From Farysia itapuensis (lineage: Eukaryota; Basidiomycota; Ustilaginomycetes; Ustilaginales; Ustilaginaceae): 64,000 bases of DNA. The notes below the pieces were generated by a model, which did no database searches, had not been told where the DNA came from, and saw nothing but the letters and a program-made list of their open reading frames with translations. The DNA is taken from assembly GCA_023212645.1 (NCBI GenBank), contig JALBYC010000004.1:248001-312000 (forward strand). Direction: 5' to 3'. Each line of letters starts with the position of its first letter. The stretch's first letter is position 1. The position numbers and the translations under genes are program-made. Positions 1-8,287 of the stretch are shown piece by piece.

Positions 1-2
1 CC

Positions 3-914
3 GAGTCATGGCCAGCAGAAGGCCGCATCGAATTCAAAGACATCTGGCTCAACTACCGACCGGGTCTTCCCTCAGTCCTCAAGGGTATCACTTTCAGCGT
101 TGGCAGTGGTGAGAAAGTGGGCATCGTTGGACGCACAGGTGCAGGCAAGAGTTCGCTCTTGACAGCGTTGCTTCGACTTGTGGAGCTCAGCAAGGGCTCA
201 GTGGAAATTGACGGCGTTGACGTGGCGAATATTGGTCTGGAAGATTTACGACGCAAATTGGCCATCTTGCCCCAAGAGCCACTGCTGTTCAGCGGAACGC
301 TACGTTCTAACTTGGATCCCTTTGGCATCTACGACGATGCGCGATTGAATGACGCGCTGAAGCGATCGTATCTGATCAGCGACGACACTCACACACAGGG
401 CGCCTCGACCCCCATCGCGCCTCCAGTGGGCGAGCCAACGGAAGACGGCGACAGCGAGAAGGAGAAGCTGGGACTATCCGGCGATGCCACACCCGGCAAA
501 GTCGTCTCGAGGATCAAGCTGGACACCATCGTCGAAGAAGAAGGCTCCAATCTTTCCGTCGGACAGCGATCCCTTGTGTCGCTGGCGCGAGCGCTTGTCA
601 AGAACTCCAAGATCATCCTGCTCGACGAGGCGACTGCATCTGTCGATCTAGAAACCGACTCGAAAATTCAGCAGACGATTCGAGAGGAGTTTGCCAACCG
701 CACTATTCTGTGTATCGCACACCGACTGCGTACCATTCTGGCCTACGATCGCATTGCCGTGTTTGACCATGGCACACTGGCCGAGTACGCCAGCCCCCTG
801 GAACTCTTTGACCGACCCGATGGCATCTTCCACAGCATGTGTGAACGCAGTAACATCACCCGCGAGGAAATTCTTCGAAACATTAAGTCTAACCCTCTCT
901 CAGCGTCTGCTTAA
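3..914 (+). CDS. ABC transporter, ABCC/MRP family (YOR1-like), C-terminal part only
   Basis: The reading frame is open from base 3, so this is the 3' end of a longer gene cut by the window edge. It encodes the second nucleotide-binding domain of a full-size ABCC exporter. Walker A (GRTGAGKS) is coded near 130-153, a Q-loop (LPQEPLLFSGTLRSNLDPF) follows, the signature is the variant LSVGQ, Walker B plus D-loop is ILLDEATASVD, and the switch histidine lies in CIAHRLRT. An insertion of about 50 residues rich in Gly, Pro and Glu separates the Q-loop helix from the signature. Drug or conjugate efflux at the plasma or vacuolar membrane is inferred from the family; resemblance to yeast Yor1 is by motif style only. 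The substrate cannot be read from this fragment. Confidence 0.9.
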   Translation, partial: ESWPAEGRIEFKDIWLNYRPGLPSVLKGITFSVGSGEKVGIVGRTGAGKSSLLTALLRLVELSKGSVEIDGVDVANIGLEDLRRKLAILPQEPLLFSGTLRSNLDPFGIYDDARLNDALKRSYLISDDTHTQGASTPIAPPVGEPTEDGDSEKEKLGLSGDATPGKVVSRIKLDTIVEEEGSNLSVGQRSLVSLARALVKNSKIILLDEATASVDLETDSKIQQTIREEFANRTILCIAHRLRTILAYDRIAVFDHGTLAEYASPLELFDRPDGIFHSMCERSNITREEILRNIKSNPLSASA

Positions 915-1412
915 CACACGCCATCTTAGGACCAGCATGCAGTTGTACATATTTTACAGTCTCTCATAGGAAAACTTAACTCATTTTGCTGGAAACACCA
1001 CCAGAATGCGTGCGCGTCGTTAGATGGTTAGCAAGCGGCAACGTGAGTGTGAGTGCGTGAGTGTGAGTTCCGTGTTTCGTGTTTGGTAAGCGCAGGAAGT
1101 TAATTCGGGCCATTCGGGCGAGAAGTGGAATGGACTGTGAGATCGGAAGTTTTGCGTTTTCTGTGGTTTCCAAAAAAAATGTGGAACGACGCACCTCTCT
1201 CATCATACCCACACCGCTAACTGCGCATACTTCTGGTCCACTGCTGTCCACACCCAACCCTCCAGTGGCATCCCACAGTGCACCCGGCTTTTTTGAATCA
1301 GGCCTCGCAGCTGCCCTGATCTGCGCTTCAACGAGTTCCAGCGAGATATCGAGAGGCGTGTACTCAGCAAGCCCACAAATCAGCAGAAGAGCAGAGACGC
1401 ATATAGCCCAGC
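915..1412. other. Intergenic: ABC transporter 3' flank and TIM17 promoter
   Basis: About 500 bases without a convincing gene. A GTGAG-rich run lies at 1041-1068. Several frames are open on both strands at 976-1452, but none shows a recognisable domain. This stretch should hold the transporter 3' UTR and the TIM17 promoter and leader. Confidence 0.5.
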
Positions 1413-1943
1413 ATGTCACACGCAGCTGATCACACCCGTGATCCGTGTCCATGGGTCATTTTGAACGATTTCGGCGGTGCGTTTTCCATGGGAGCGGTCG
1501 GAGGTACTATTTGGCACGGTATCAAGGGTGCGAGAAACTCTCCTCGGGGTGAACGTCTACCGGGTTCTTTGGCGGCGATCAAGGCACGAGCTCCCGTGCT
1601 TGGCGGCAACTTTGGCGTATGGGGAGGCATGTTCTCCTCCTTTGACTGTGCTGTCAAGGGAGTTCGTCAAAAAGAAGACCCCTGGAACGCCATCATTGCC
1701 GGGTTCATGACTGGCGGTGGTTTGGCAATTCGTTCGGGTCCCAAGACGGCCATCGGATCAGGCATCATGTGCGGTATCTTGCTTGGCGTCTTTGAAGGCG
1801 TAGGTGTGCTAATGCAGCGATTCATGGCGGAAGGAAACAAGCAGGTCGCCCCAATCATCCCAGACACCATCTCTTCCACACCGGCGCCCTCCTCAGCGCC
1901 ATCATTACCAGCTTCAGCTTCCGCACCAACACCAGCCTCTTGA
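1413..1943 (+). CDS. TIM17: Mitochondrial inner membrane import translocase subunit TIM17
   Basis: A 176-residue, intron-free product. It is a core subunit of the TIM23 presequence translocase in the mitochondrial inner membrane. The N-terminus ([19 protein letters not shown]) and the Gly-rich membrane segments with GxxxG spacing, including the conserved block around [16 protein letters not shown], are diagnostic of the Tim17 family. Four hydrophobic segments are expected between residues 17 and 140. The last ~25 residues form a Ser/Ala/Pro-rich tail that is not part of the core fold. The ATG at 1413 gives the family's standard N-terminus, so the start is secure. The 3' end faces the convergent SEC5 gene. 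Confidence 0.96.
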   Translation: MSHAADHTRDPCPWVILNDFGGAFSMGAVGGTIWHGIKGARNSPRGERLPGSLAAIKARAPVLGGNFGVWGGMFSSFDCAVKGVRQKEDPWNAIIAGFMTGGGLAIRSGPKTAIGSGIMCGILLGVFEGVGVLMQRFMAEGNKQVAPIIPDTISSTPAPSSAPSLPASASAPTPAS

Positions 1944-2217
1944 GAGAGCTGCTGAAATCGCAGGATGCAGCTCCCTTGAACATCATAGACCCCACCTCAT
2001 TGCAAATGTACTCTTATCAATCCATCTTCCCCTCCCACCACTTTCGTTCCAAAATATCTGCTCCCCGCAGTTCTTCCACCCCTCATGTACTTGCTTCCAA
2101 TTATCTGACAAGACACTAGCAGAACCCATTCAGACTCTCTCTTTCTCGACACTGTAATCTGGCGTGAGATTCGCATTCGTGGTGACAGTAGCCCCGCTTC
2201 GGGGGTCCCCGTATGTT

Positions 2218-4932
2218 CTAGCTTGGCGTCGGTGTCGTAGATACGGAGGGTGAGCGTTCCGACCTGGTCCGTCGGAAACAGAGAAATTCGAGCGCCGTTG
2301 CTTTGCGACTTGCGAGGAGGATTTTTTTCACGCGTTCCAGCTCGATCTGCAGCTGGGCATTGTTGCTACTACCCTCCGCGTCTGTTGTGGCGGAAGAGTA
2401 CTTGTGCGAGATGGTCTCGTATACCTGCTTCAAGAGGGACTCGGAGATGGGAGAGATGTAAGGCGCCAGTGTTTGGTGGAGGAATTCGATTTCCAGCGTG
2501 GCTTGTAGCATTCCACCCATTCCAAATGTGCGGACCTGTTGGAAACACTCGAGAGTAGTCTGCGCCAGATGCTGCACAAGCACGGTAACGGTACGCGTGA
2601 CGAGTGGCTTGGCAACACTTCGAACATGCGCGTGCACCTGAACCAGTGACAACAACGCTTCGTAAATAAAGCTGTGCACCGATGCCGGCTTAGGTATTGT
2701 AGCCCAATTGATTCCGGCAGACAGAATTCCGGTGGTGATAATCTTGTTGATTAGGCTCGACTTGCGTTGCACGTAGTCACTGAACAAGATTCCGTCTAAC
2801 TGTGTTGCCACTTCAGACAAGGTGACGAGATCGTCCGCCATATCGACAGCGTATGCCTCGGCAAATTGCTTTACTAGACTGGGAATCACGGTCTTGGAGA
2901 GGTGCGACAAGTTGGTGACGCTGAGAAGGATACGGGTGTCCAAGTCGCGCATATTGAGAGAGGATCCTAGAGATGAAGACACACCAGGTGCCAGGATCTG
3001 AACGGCCGTGGCAGTACGCGGGTCAAGCGGATCGTACTCTGAGAAAGCCAACTGTATCATTCCATCCAAAAAGGCATACAATGCATCCAGAAAAGCCGCA
3101 TTGATACGGGCTGTGAACTCTGGCGCCACCGGCTGTGTCATCTGTCTAGCCTTGCGGGCATTCTCAGCTGCAGATGACCTGCCGCCGGCAATGTGGAAAG
3201 CTTGTCGCGCATTGCTCTTATGGAAGGCGGCCAGATCTTTGAGATACAGCGTGGTCGCTTGACTGTCGTCTGGATTGAGCGTCCAGTCTTCGAGCATGTG
3301 GAACAGTTTTGCATCTTCCTGCCACAGAACGCACAGTACCTCGGTGAAGCGGAAGCGGACATTTACAAGTAAGCCTTGAAGAGAGTTGCTCGAGGTAATA
3401 CCCAAGGCGGCCAGATCGGTGATAGCCCTTACCAGCTCGCTCAGCATTTGCTGCATGTAATGAGCAGCGGTGGACGACGACGTAGATGGTGGCATCCACG
3501 CTGGCAAGGGTGACAGGGGCTGTCGGGCCAGAATGGAGACATCAGTAAGGGCGAAGAGATGCGACACAAGAGCGATGTAGGCGTCCAGCGCTTCTACCGC
3601 CCATGCTTTGCTCTGCGCGGCAATCCGATCCGCACCTGCACTCCCGTTGCTCCCGGCACCATTGACACGCGCCGAATCCTTCGTCTGGTTCTTTGAAAAC
3701 TTGCCCTCGGCATGGCTCTTTGCTACCCGCCAGAAATCAGGTAGACTGCCGACGACGGTATTGGACAGCGTTTGGACAAGCGTGTGCAAGGCTTTCCACA
3801 CATCTGCTCCGATCCGACGATCGAAATTATCGCTGCGTGACAGGATTCGCACGCAGGTCTGCAGATCTTTGGCGCGATCCTTGTCGGATATAGTGAGTGA
3901 GGCGGAAGCGATGCGCATAGCTTCGATGCGGTCGACACCTGTGTCAAATTCACGCCGGAGGACAGTACGTAGGTGATTGTGCTGTGCCTCGAGGTATAGC
4001 TGCACAGGATTGTCTGCTGGATCTAGCTCAAGCAGGATTTCAATTGTCTTTTCCTGATCCTCGACGCTGCGTTTGGGCTCCTTGAGTTGAGCGACAAGTC
4101 GGGTCTGCATGTCCTTCATTGTCGCTTCCACGGCGTCCCATACTTTGGTGAATACGCGCTTGTGCTGCATGTCTGCGTTTGTGCCGGCTCGAGTTGTGCC
4201 TGCTGCATCGGCCTGGTTGCCCATAGCAAGCAGCTGACCAGGCCGACTATCGAGAAGATACTTGCCCTTCTTGTAGTCTCGAAGTGCGACATCGTATCGC
4301 GCAGCATCAATCGACTCGGATAAAGACCCAGGCAGATTGAAGAAGAACTTGGATCGTTCAAACACGCCCAGCGTCGATCGCAACTGTACTGTCTTGAGAT
4401 TGTTTTCAAGCACAGGCATGAACACTTGATCCGCTTTGGCTGACGCGTTTGCGAGGATGACCTTGAGTGCCTTGACTCCGTAATCGTTGGTAGGCTGCAA
4501 GGGTGCGCCCTCGGTATCACGCATCTCGCGGTATACACCGTCAGTGGTGGCCTTGACGGATACGAAGCGGTCAAAGTTTTCCTCCACCAACACTTTGAGC
4601 GCCTCGGATCGTTGGTCGATGCTGTTCTTGAGATGCTGGATGCCGTAGGAGAGATCGGCAAAGGACGCGTCTGGATGAATGGTCGATAGAAACGCTTTTG
4701 CATCGAAAGCCTTACTCGATAGCGAGGTCTGCACCTTGATGTCCTTGGAGAGGCGGCGGAAGGAAGTCATCGATGAGCGGAGGCCAAGCGGGTCTGGCTC
4801 GTCCGCAACCGACGTGGACGAGGAGGGATCCTTGGAGCTGGACTCGACCTCGGCCATGTGCCATTGCACTGGCTCCAGCGTGTCTAGCTGGTAGGCCTTG
4901 AGCAGCTGCGCTTCGTCAACCTCCAGACTCAT
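2218..4932 (-). CDS. SEC5: Exocyst complex component SEC5
   Basis: A 904-residue product with no introns. The exocyst tethers secretory vesicles to the plasma membrane at sites of polarised growth, which matters for budding and hyphal tip growth. Recognition rests on the N-terminal fungal Sec5 block: phosphoadhesion-like low complexity, then AFLSTIHPDASFADLSYGI, then SIDQRSEALKVLVEENFDRFV and a KATTDGVYREM stretch near residues 75-135. A long all-helical body typical of CATCHR-type tethers follows. The C-terminus ends in a Ser/Thr/Pro tail. The ATG at 4932 gives a sensible N-terminus. The start is 157 bases from the divergent PA28 start, so the two share a short promoter. Confidence 0.88.
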   Translation of the reverse strand: MSLEVDEAQLLKAYQLDTLEPVQWHMAEVESSSKDPSSSTSVADEPDPLGLRSSMTSFRRLSKDIKVQTSLSSKAFDAKAFLSTIHPDASFADLSYGIQHLKNSIDQRSEALKVLVEENFDRFVSVKATTDGVYREMRDTEGAPLQPTNDYGVKALKVILANASAKADQVFMPVLENNLKTVQLRSTLGVFERSKFFFNLPGSLSESIDAARYDVALRDYKKGKYLLDSRPGQLLAMGNQADAAGTTRAGTNADMQHKRVFTKVWDAVEATMKDMQTRLVAQLKEPKRSVEDQEKTIEILLELDPADNPVQLYLEAQHNHLRTVLRREFDTGVDRIEAMRIASASLTISDKDRAKDLQTCVRILSRSDNFDRRIGADVWKALHTLVQTLSNTVVGSLPDFWRVAKSHAEGKFSKNQTKDSARVNGAGSNGSAGADRIAAQSKAWAVEALDAYIALVSHLFALTDVSILARQPLSPLPAWMPPSTSSSTAAHYMQQMLSELVRAITDLAALGITSSNSLQGLLVNVRFRFTEVLCVLWQEDAKLFHMLEDWTLNPDDSQATTLYLKDLAAFHKSNARQAFHIAGGRSSAAENARKARQMTQPVAPEFTARINAAFLDALYAFLDGMIQLAFSEYDPLDPRTATAVQILAPGVSSSLGSSLNMRDLDTRILLSVTNLSHLSKTVIPSLVKQFAEAYAVDMADDLVTLSEVATQLDGILFSDYVQRKSSLINKIITTGILSAGINWATIPKPASVHSFIYEALLSLVQVHAHVRSVAKPLVTRTVTVLVQHLAQTTLECFQQVRTFGMGGMLQATLEIEFLHQTLAPYISPISESLLKQVYETISHKYSSATTDAEGSSNNAQLQIELERVKKILLASRKATALEFLCFRRTRSERSPSVSTTPTPS

Positions 4933-5089
4933 CCTCGCAACATGCTTCTTGACGCTTGAGAGGAAGCGGCAAGTGTTGGACGTGCCCTGAGGGTCTAGGT
5001 ATCTCAGTCACGTGAGCGCTGCAAGTCACAAGTGGAGCACCAAAAAATGTCGGAAACGAACAACTTTCTTTGTGCCTTTCTTCCACACA

Positions 5090-5893
5090 ATGTCGAGCGC
5101 GGTAAAGCTGCAGTTCGAACAGTCGACGGCCGACCAGATAGAAGCATGGCAGCAAGACATTCGCAAGCAGGCAGTGGAGGTCATACAGACCACTCTGCCA
5201 GGAAAGGTCCTGGCTTTGAACAAGAAATTGCTCGAAATTGACCAGAACAAGGAGCATATTCTGTCGCGCGCGAAGTACATGGACCCATCTGCTTTGCAGA
5301 CTGATGTCACGGTGCACGAGCCGAGCACGAGCATCAAAGCTGAAGAAGCGAGCAAGAGCAAGAAGCGCAAGACAGCCACCGATGCAGTGTCGGCGAACGG
5401 GACAGATCCTTCAGGCGCTTCAGAAGATGCACACGTATTCCCCGGTGTTGTCATGAGCTCGGACTACCTCGTCAAAGCGTTTGATGAGCTTCGATCAGAG
5501 TGGGAACAGCTGGTGGAGATCATGGATGTGCTCAAAATGTACATCAATCTCTTGATACCGCAGATCGAAGACGGCGACACCTTTGGCGTGTCGGTGCAGG
5601 AAGAAGCGCTCAACGAGATTGTGCGTACCCAGGACTCGGCGTACAATCTACTGGCTACGCCATTGACGTTTCACACGACGCGAGGCGATCTGGCAGCCAA
5701 GATGATTCGCTTTCCCGGCGTGCACGACTATCAACACGCCCTGCGCGAACACGATCGCAAAGCCATCCTCCGCCTCAAAATGCAGGTCACCGACATTCGC
5801 AACATGTACGCCGTCTGCCTCGACATTCTCACCAAAAACATTGCCCGCATCTCCAAACCCAAAAGCGGCAACCAGATGGGCAGCTACGGTTAG
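5090..5893 (+). CDS. Proteasome activator PA28 / REG, gamma-type subunit
   Basis: A 267-residue product starting at the ATG at 5090; the frame is open upstream but only through a GTG. PA28 forms a ring that caps the 20S proteasome and opens its gate without ATP. The C-terminal helix bundle is clear: LVEIMDVLKMYINLLIPQIE, then the activation-loop region DGDTFGVSVQEE (about residues 150-175), then RFPGVHDYQHAL and the closing helix ILTKNIARISKP. A short insert near residue 90 contains KKRK, a likely nuclear signal placed like that of animal PA28-gamma. Budding and fission yeast lack this protein, so its presence is informative. It is divergent from SEC5 and convergent with the monooxygenase. 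Confidence 0.93.
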   Translation: MSSAVKLQFEQSTADQIEAWQQDIRKQAVEVIQTTLPGKVLALNKKLLEIDQNKEHILSRAKYMDPSALQTDVTVHEPSTSIKAEEASKSKKRKTATDAVSANGTDPSGASEDAHVFPGVVMSSDYLVKAFDELRSEWEQLVEIMDVLKMYINLLIPQIEDGDTFGVSVQEEALNEIVRTQDSAYNLLATPLTFHTTRGDLAAKMIRFPGVHDYQHALREHDRKAILRLKMQVTDIRNMYAVCLDILTKNIARISKPKSGNQMGSYG

Positions 5894-6008
5894 ACCAAAA
5901 CAGTCATCAAAGTGGGGGAAAAACAACTATGTTGCACAAGAAGCATAGACAAAACGAAAGCAAGGTTTATACCGCGCAGTGTGTATGTGTGATACATTGA
6001 AGTGGGAT

Positions 6009-7769
6009 CTAGACGCCGATAGACTTTCGATCGATTCCTGGTGTTTCAGAGGGATCAACGTACTTTACGTGGCCGAGGTGCAGCTTGTCACCGACAATCT
6101 TCCACCAGGGAACCGTGTCGGGGCGAGTGGCACCGTTCTTGAGACCCGTGTACTGCAAATCGTCCCACTTGGGGAACATGAGACGGATCATGAATCTGAA
6201 TTGCCAGTCGGGATGCATGGCGGTCACACGACCACTGGTCTGATCGACGTACCAGCTCTTGCAGCCGCTGGTGAAGACGAGTTGCGACATGGCTTTGGCG
6301 ATCCAGTGCTGTTCGTCGAGTTCGGCCTTGAGCTTGACGTCAAATGTGGGGATCTTGCTGCGTTTCACCTCGTCCGACGCCGGTGTGCCGGGCATGTGCT
6401 CGATGGCAGCTTGGCTGGGGCGAGCGGCGGCCAAGACTGGCTTGGCCAGCTCGAGGAGGAACATGACTTGATTCTCTGTAGTGAAAATGAGCGACATGTG
6501 GCCAGTAGCGCTGTTGCTCGCCACCAGCTGACCCATGTTGGGGAAGCTCGAGTTGAGACTGCTGCGATAGTTGAGCGGACCCCCACCTCCGTATTTTTTC
6601 CAGTGGGTGCGCATGCTGTGTGTCGCACCGTAGATCTCCATCGGATGTCCAGCACCCTGTGTCGAGAATCCGTTTGCCATGATGATAACGTCGGCTTTCA
6701 AGCGTCGTCCATCGGCAGTGATGACGTGATTCTCTTCGATGCGCTCCAGCTTGTTGCTCTCCAGCTTGACATGCGGCTGTCGCAGCACGGGCAGATACTC
6801 GTCATCAAGGATGCGGCGCTTGCATCCGACCAGCACCTCGTTCTTTTTGGGGATCAAGATATCCCAGTACTCTTTGGGCGCCTGTTTCTTGACGTGCGCA
6901 ATGCACATGGACGCCCACCACCACCGCGCGAATCGTCCCACTGGATTCAAGAGCAGCACGGAAAAGTGCGACTCGAGAACACACCAGATAATCAGGCGCT
7001 GCAGCTTGCGTACAAACACGGATTTTCGCAACAACCACTTGAATCCGGGGATCGCTTCGAATGGGTTGTGCGGATGTGGCGCGTACCAGTGCTTGGAGCG
7101 AACAAATTGGGTCAAGCTCTTGGTCTGTGGTGCTATACGAGGAACGAATTGGGTGGCTGAGCAGCCATTGCCTACGACAATCACGTCTTTGCCCGTCAGG
7201 TCGACCGACGTATCCCATCGGGCCGAGTGGAAGATGGGACCTTTGAACGTCTCGTGACCCTGGATGTCACAGTCCTTGGGCTGCGAAAGCCCGCCGACTG
7301 CACTGACGAAGAATTTGCAGACGTAGTGATGCTTCTCGCCCTCGCTGGCGTCGGCCTTGGACGGCAAATCTTCAGCCCAGACATGCCACAGACCTGTATC
7401 CTTGTCGAAGCGGGCTTCGCGAACTGTGGTGTTAAAATGAAAGTTCTCGGCGAGGTTGTGCTCGGCGGCGACGGTCTCAAAGTACTGCTGCAACTCCTTC
7501 TGCTCCGGGTAGAAGGTGGACCAGTCACCCTTGCTGCGGAAGGAGAAAGAGTAGACAGGAGCGGGTACGTCGCAGGCACAGGCCGGATACTGATTCACTC
7601 GCCAGGTACCGGATGCGCCATTGTTCTTCTCCAAAATCTTGATGTCCTTGATGCCAAAGCGTCGTTTGAGCTGGCAGGCCATGCAGATCCCGGACAACCC
7701 GGCGCCCACGATGACAACATCGTGAAACTCGGGCGTCAACAACGGCTGCTTTGTCGGAGCGAGCGTCAT
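6009..7769 (-). CDS. Flavin monooxygenase, Baeyer-Villiger type
   Basis: A 586-residue product from the ATG at 7769; the open frame continues to 8054 but that part has no family similarity. An FAD-binding Rossmann motif VVIVGAGLSG lies near residue 18 and is followed by the GTWRVNQYPACACDVP block typical of this class. The Baeyer-Villiger fingerprint FxGxxxHxxxW is present as FKGPIFHSARWD near residues 174-185, with D in place of the usual P after W. A second Rossmann motif (VIVVGNGCSATQ) for NADPH lies just after it. It should oxygenate ketones or related substrates using NADPH and O2; the substrate is unknown. It is adjacent to, but not co-oriented with, PA28. Confidence 0.88.
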   Translation of the reverse strand: MTLAPTKQPLLTPEFHDVVIVGAGLSGICMACQLKRRFGIKDIKILEKNNGASGTWRVNQYPACACDVPAPVYSFSFRSKGDWSTFYPEQKELQQYFETVAAEHNLAENFHFNTTVREARFDKDTGLWHVWAEDLPSKADASEGEKHHYVCKFFVSAVGGLSQPKDCDIQGHETFKGPIFHSARWDTSVDLTGKDVIVVGNGCSATQFVPRIAPQTKSLTQFVRSKHWYAPHPHNPFEAIPGFKWLLRKSVFVRKLQRLIIWCVLESHFSVLLLNPVGRFARWWWASMCIAHVKKQAPKEYWDILIPKKNEVLVGCKRRILDDEYLPVLRQPHVKLESNKLERIEENHVITADGRRLKADVIIMANGFSTQGAGHPMEIYGATHSMRTHWKKYGGGGPLNYRSSLNSSFPNMGQLVASNSATGHMSLIFTTENQVMFLLELAKPVLAAARPSQAAIEHMPGTPASDEVKRSKIPTFDVKLKAELDEQHWIAKAMSQLVFTSGCKSWYVDQTSGRVTAMHPDWQFRFMIRLMFPKWDDLQYTGLKNGATRPDTVPWWKIVGDKLHLGHVKYVDPSETPGIDRKSIGV

Positions 7770-8287
7770 TGCAAATCGCAGAGCAGACGGGAGAATGGGC
7801 GAGGGGGAGGGGAAGGGAGAGAGGGGATGGCGTTGACAGGCATACACCCGCTTATGTACGTGTACGACACCTTTCACACTTTTGGCGAGTCGACATTTCC
7901 TGTCATTTCTCAGCGGGGGGGAGGGCGGAGAAGAAGCGTACTTAGTCGCGCCCTCAAAAGCCAAAAACAAACAGGAATCGCGAGCCCAAGTTGTGTGTGG
8001 AACAACGGTTGCCACCTCCCAACTATACCGGTTACCGCCTATTCCCAAACTCAACTACTGGCATCCCATCTCCGGTAACCTAGGAAACACACGCCAAACC
8101 TTCATCCGTCCCAACCTTGACAGCAGCAGCCCGCACTACCCCGAGCTTGTTTTTCCTCTCAGAAACAGCACACATCGCGTCGAAGAAATGGGAAGCAAAT
8201 TCAGTTGAGACGTATGGAGCAACAAATGAGTGTGTTGTTAAAGTACTAGTGTCCAGTGCTACCGAGGCAGACAAGCTTTTGCGCTTT
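7770..8287. other. Intergenic: monooxygenase promoter and heparinase-like gene 3' flank
   Basis: About 520 bases. The part next to the monooxygenase ATG is G-rich on the + strand (pyrimidine-rich on the coding strand) around 7795-7830 and 7912-7930, as is common in fungal leaders. No gene is supported here. Confidence 0.5.

Noticed and set aside
976..1452. A 158-codon minus-strand frame with a hydrophobic stretch, overlapping the TIM17 start
   Set aside because: The region is open in several frames. The overlap with the first TIM17 codons and the lack of any known domain make a real gene unlikely.
5979..7160. A 393-codon open frame on the + strand
   Set aside because: It lies antisense to the monooxygenase. 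It has no family motif and is a shadow of that gene's codon bias.
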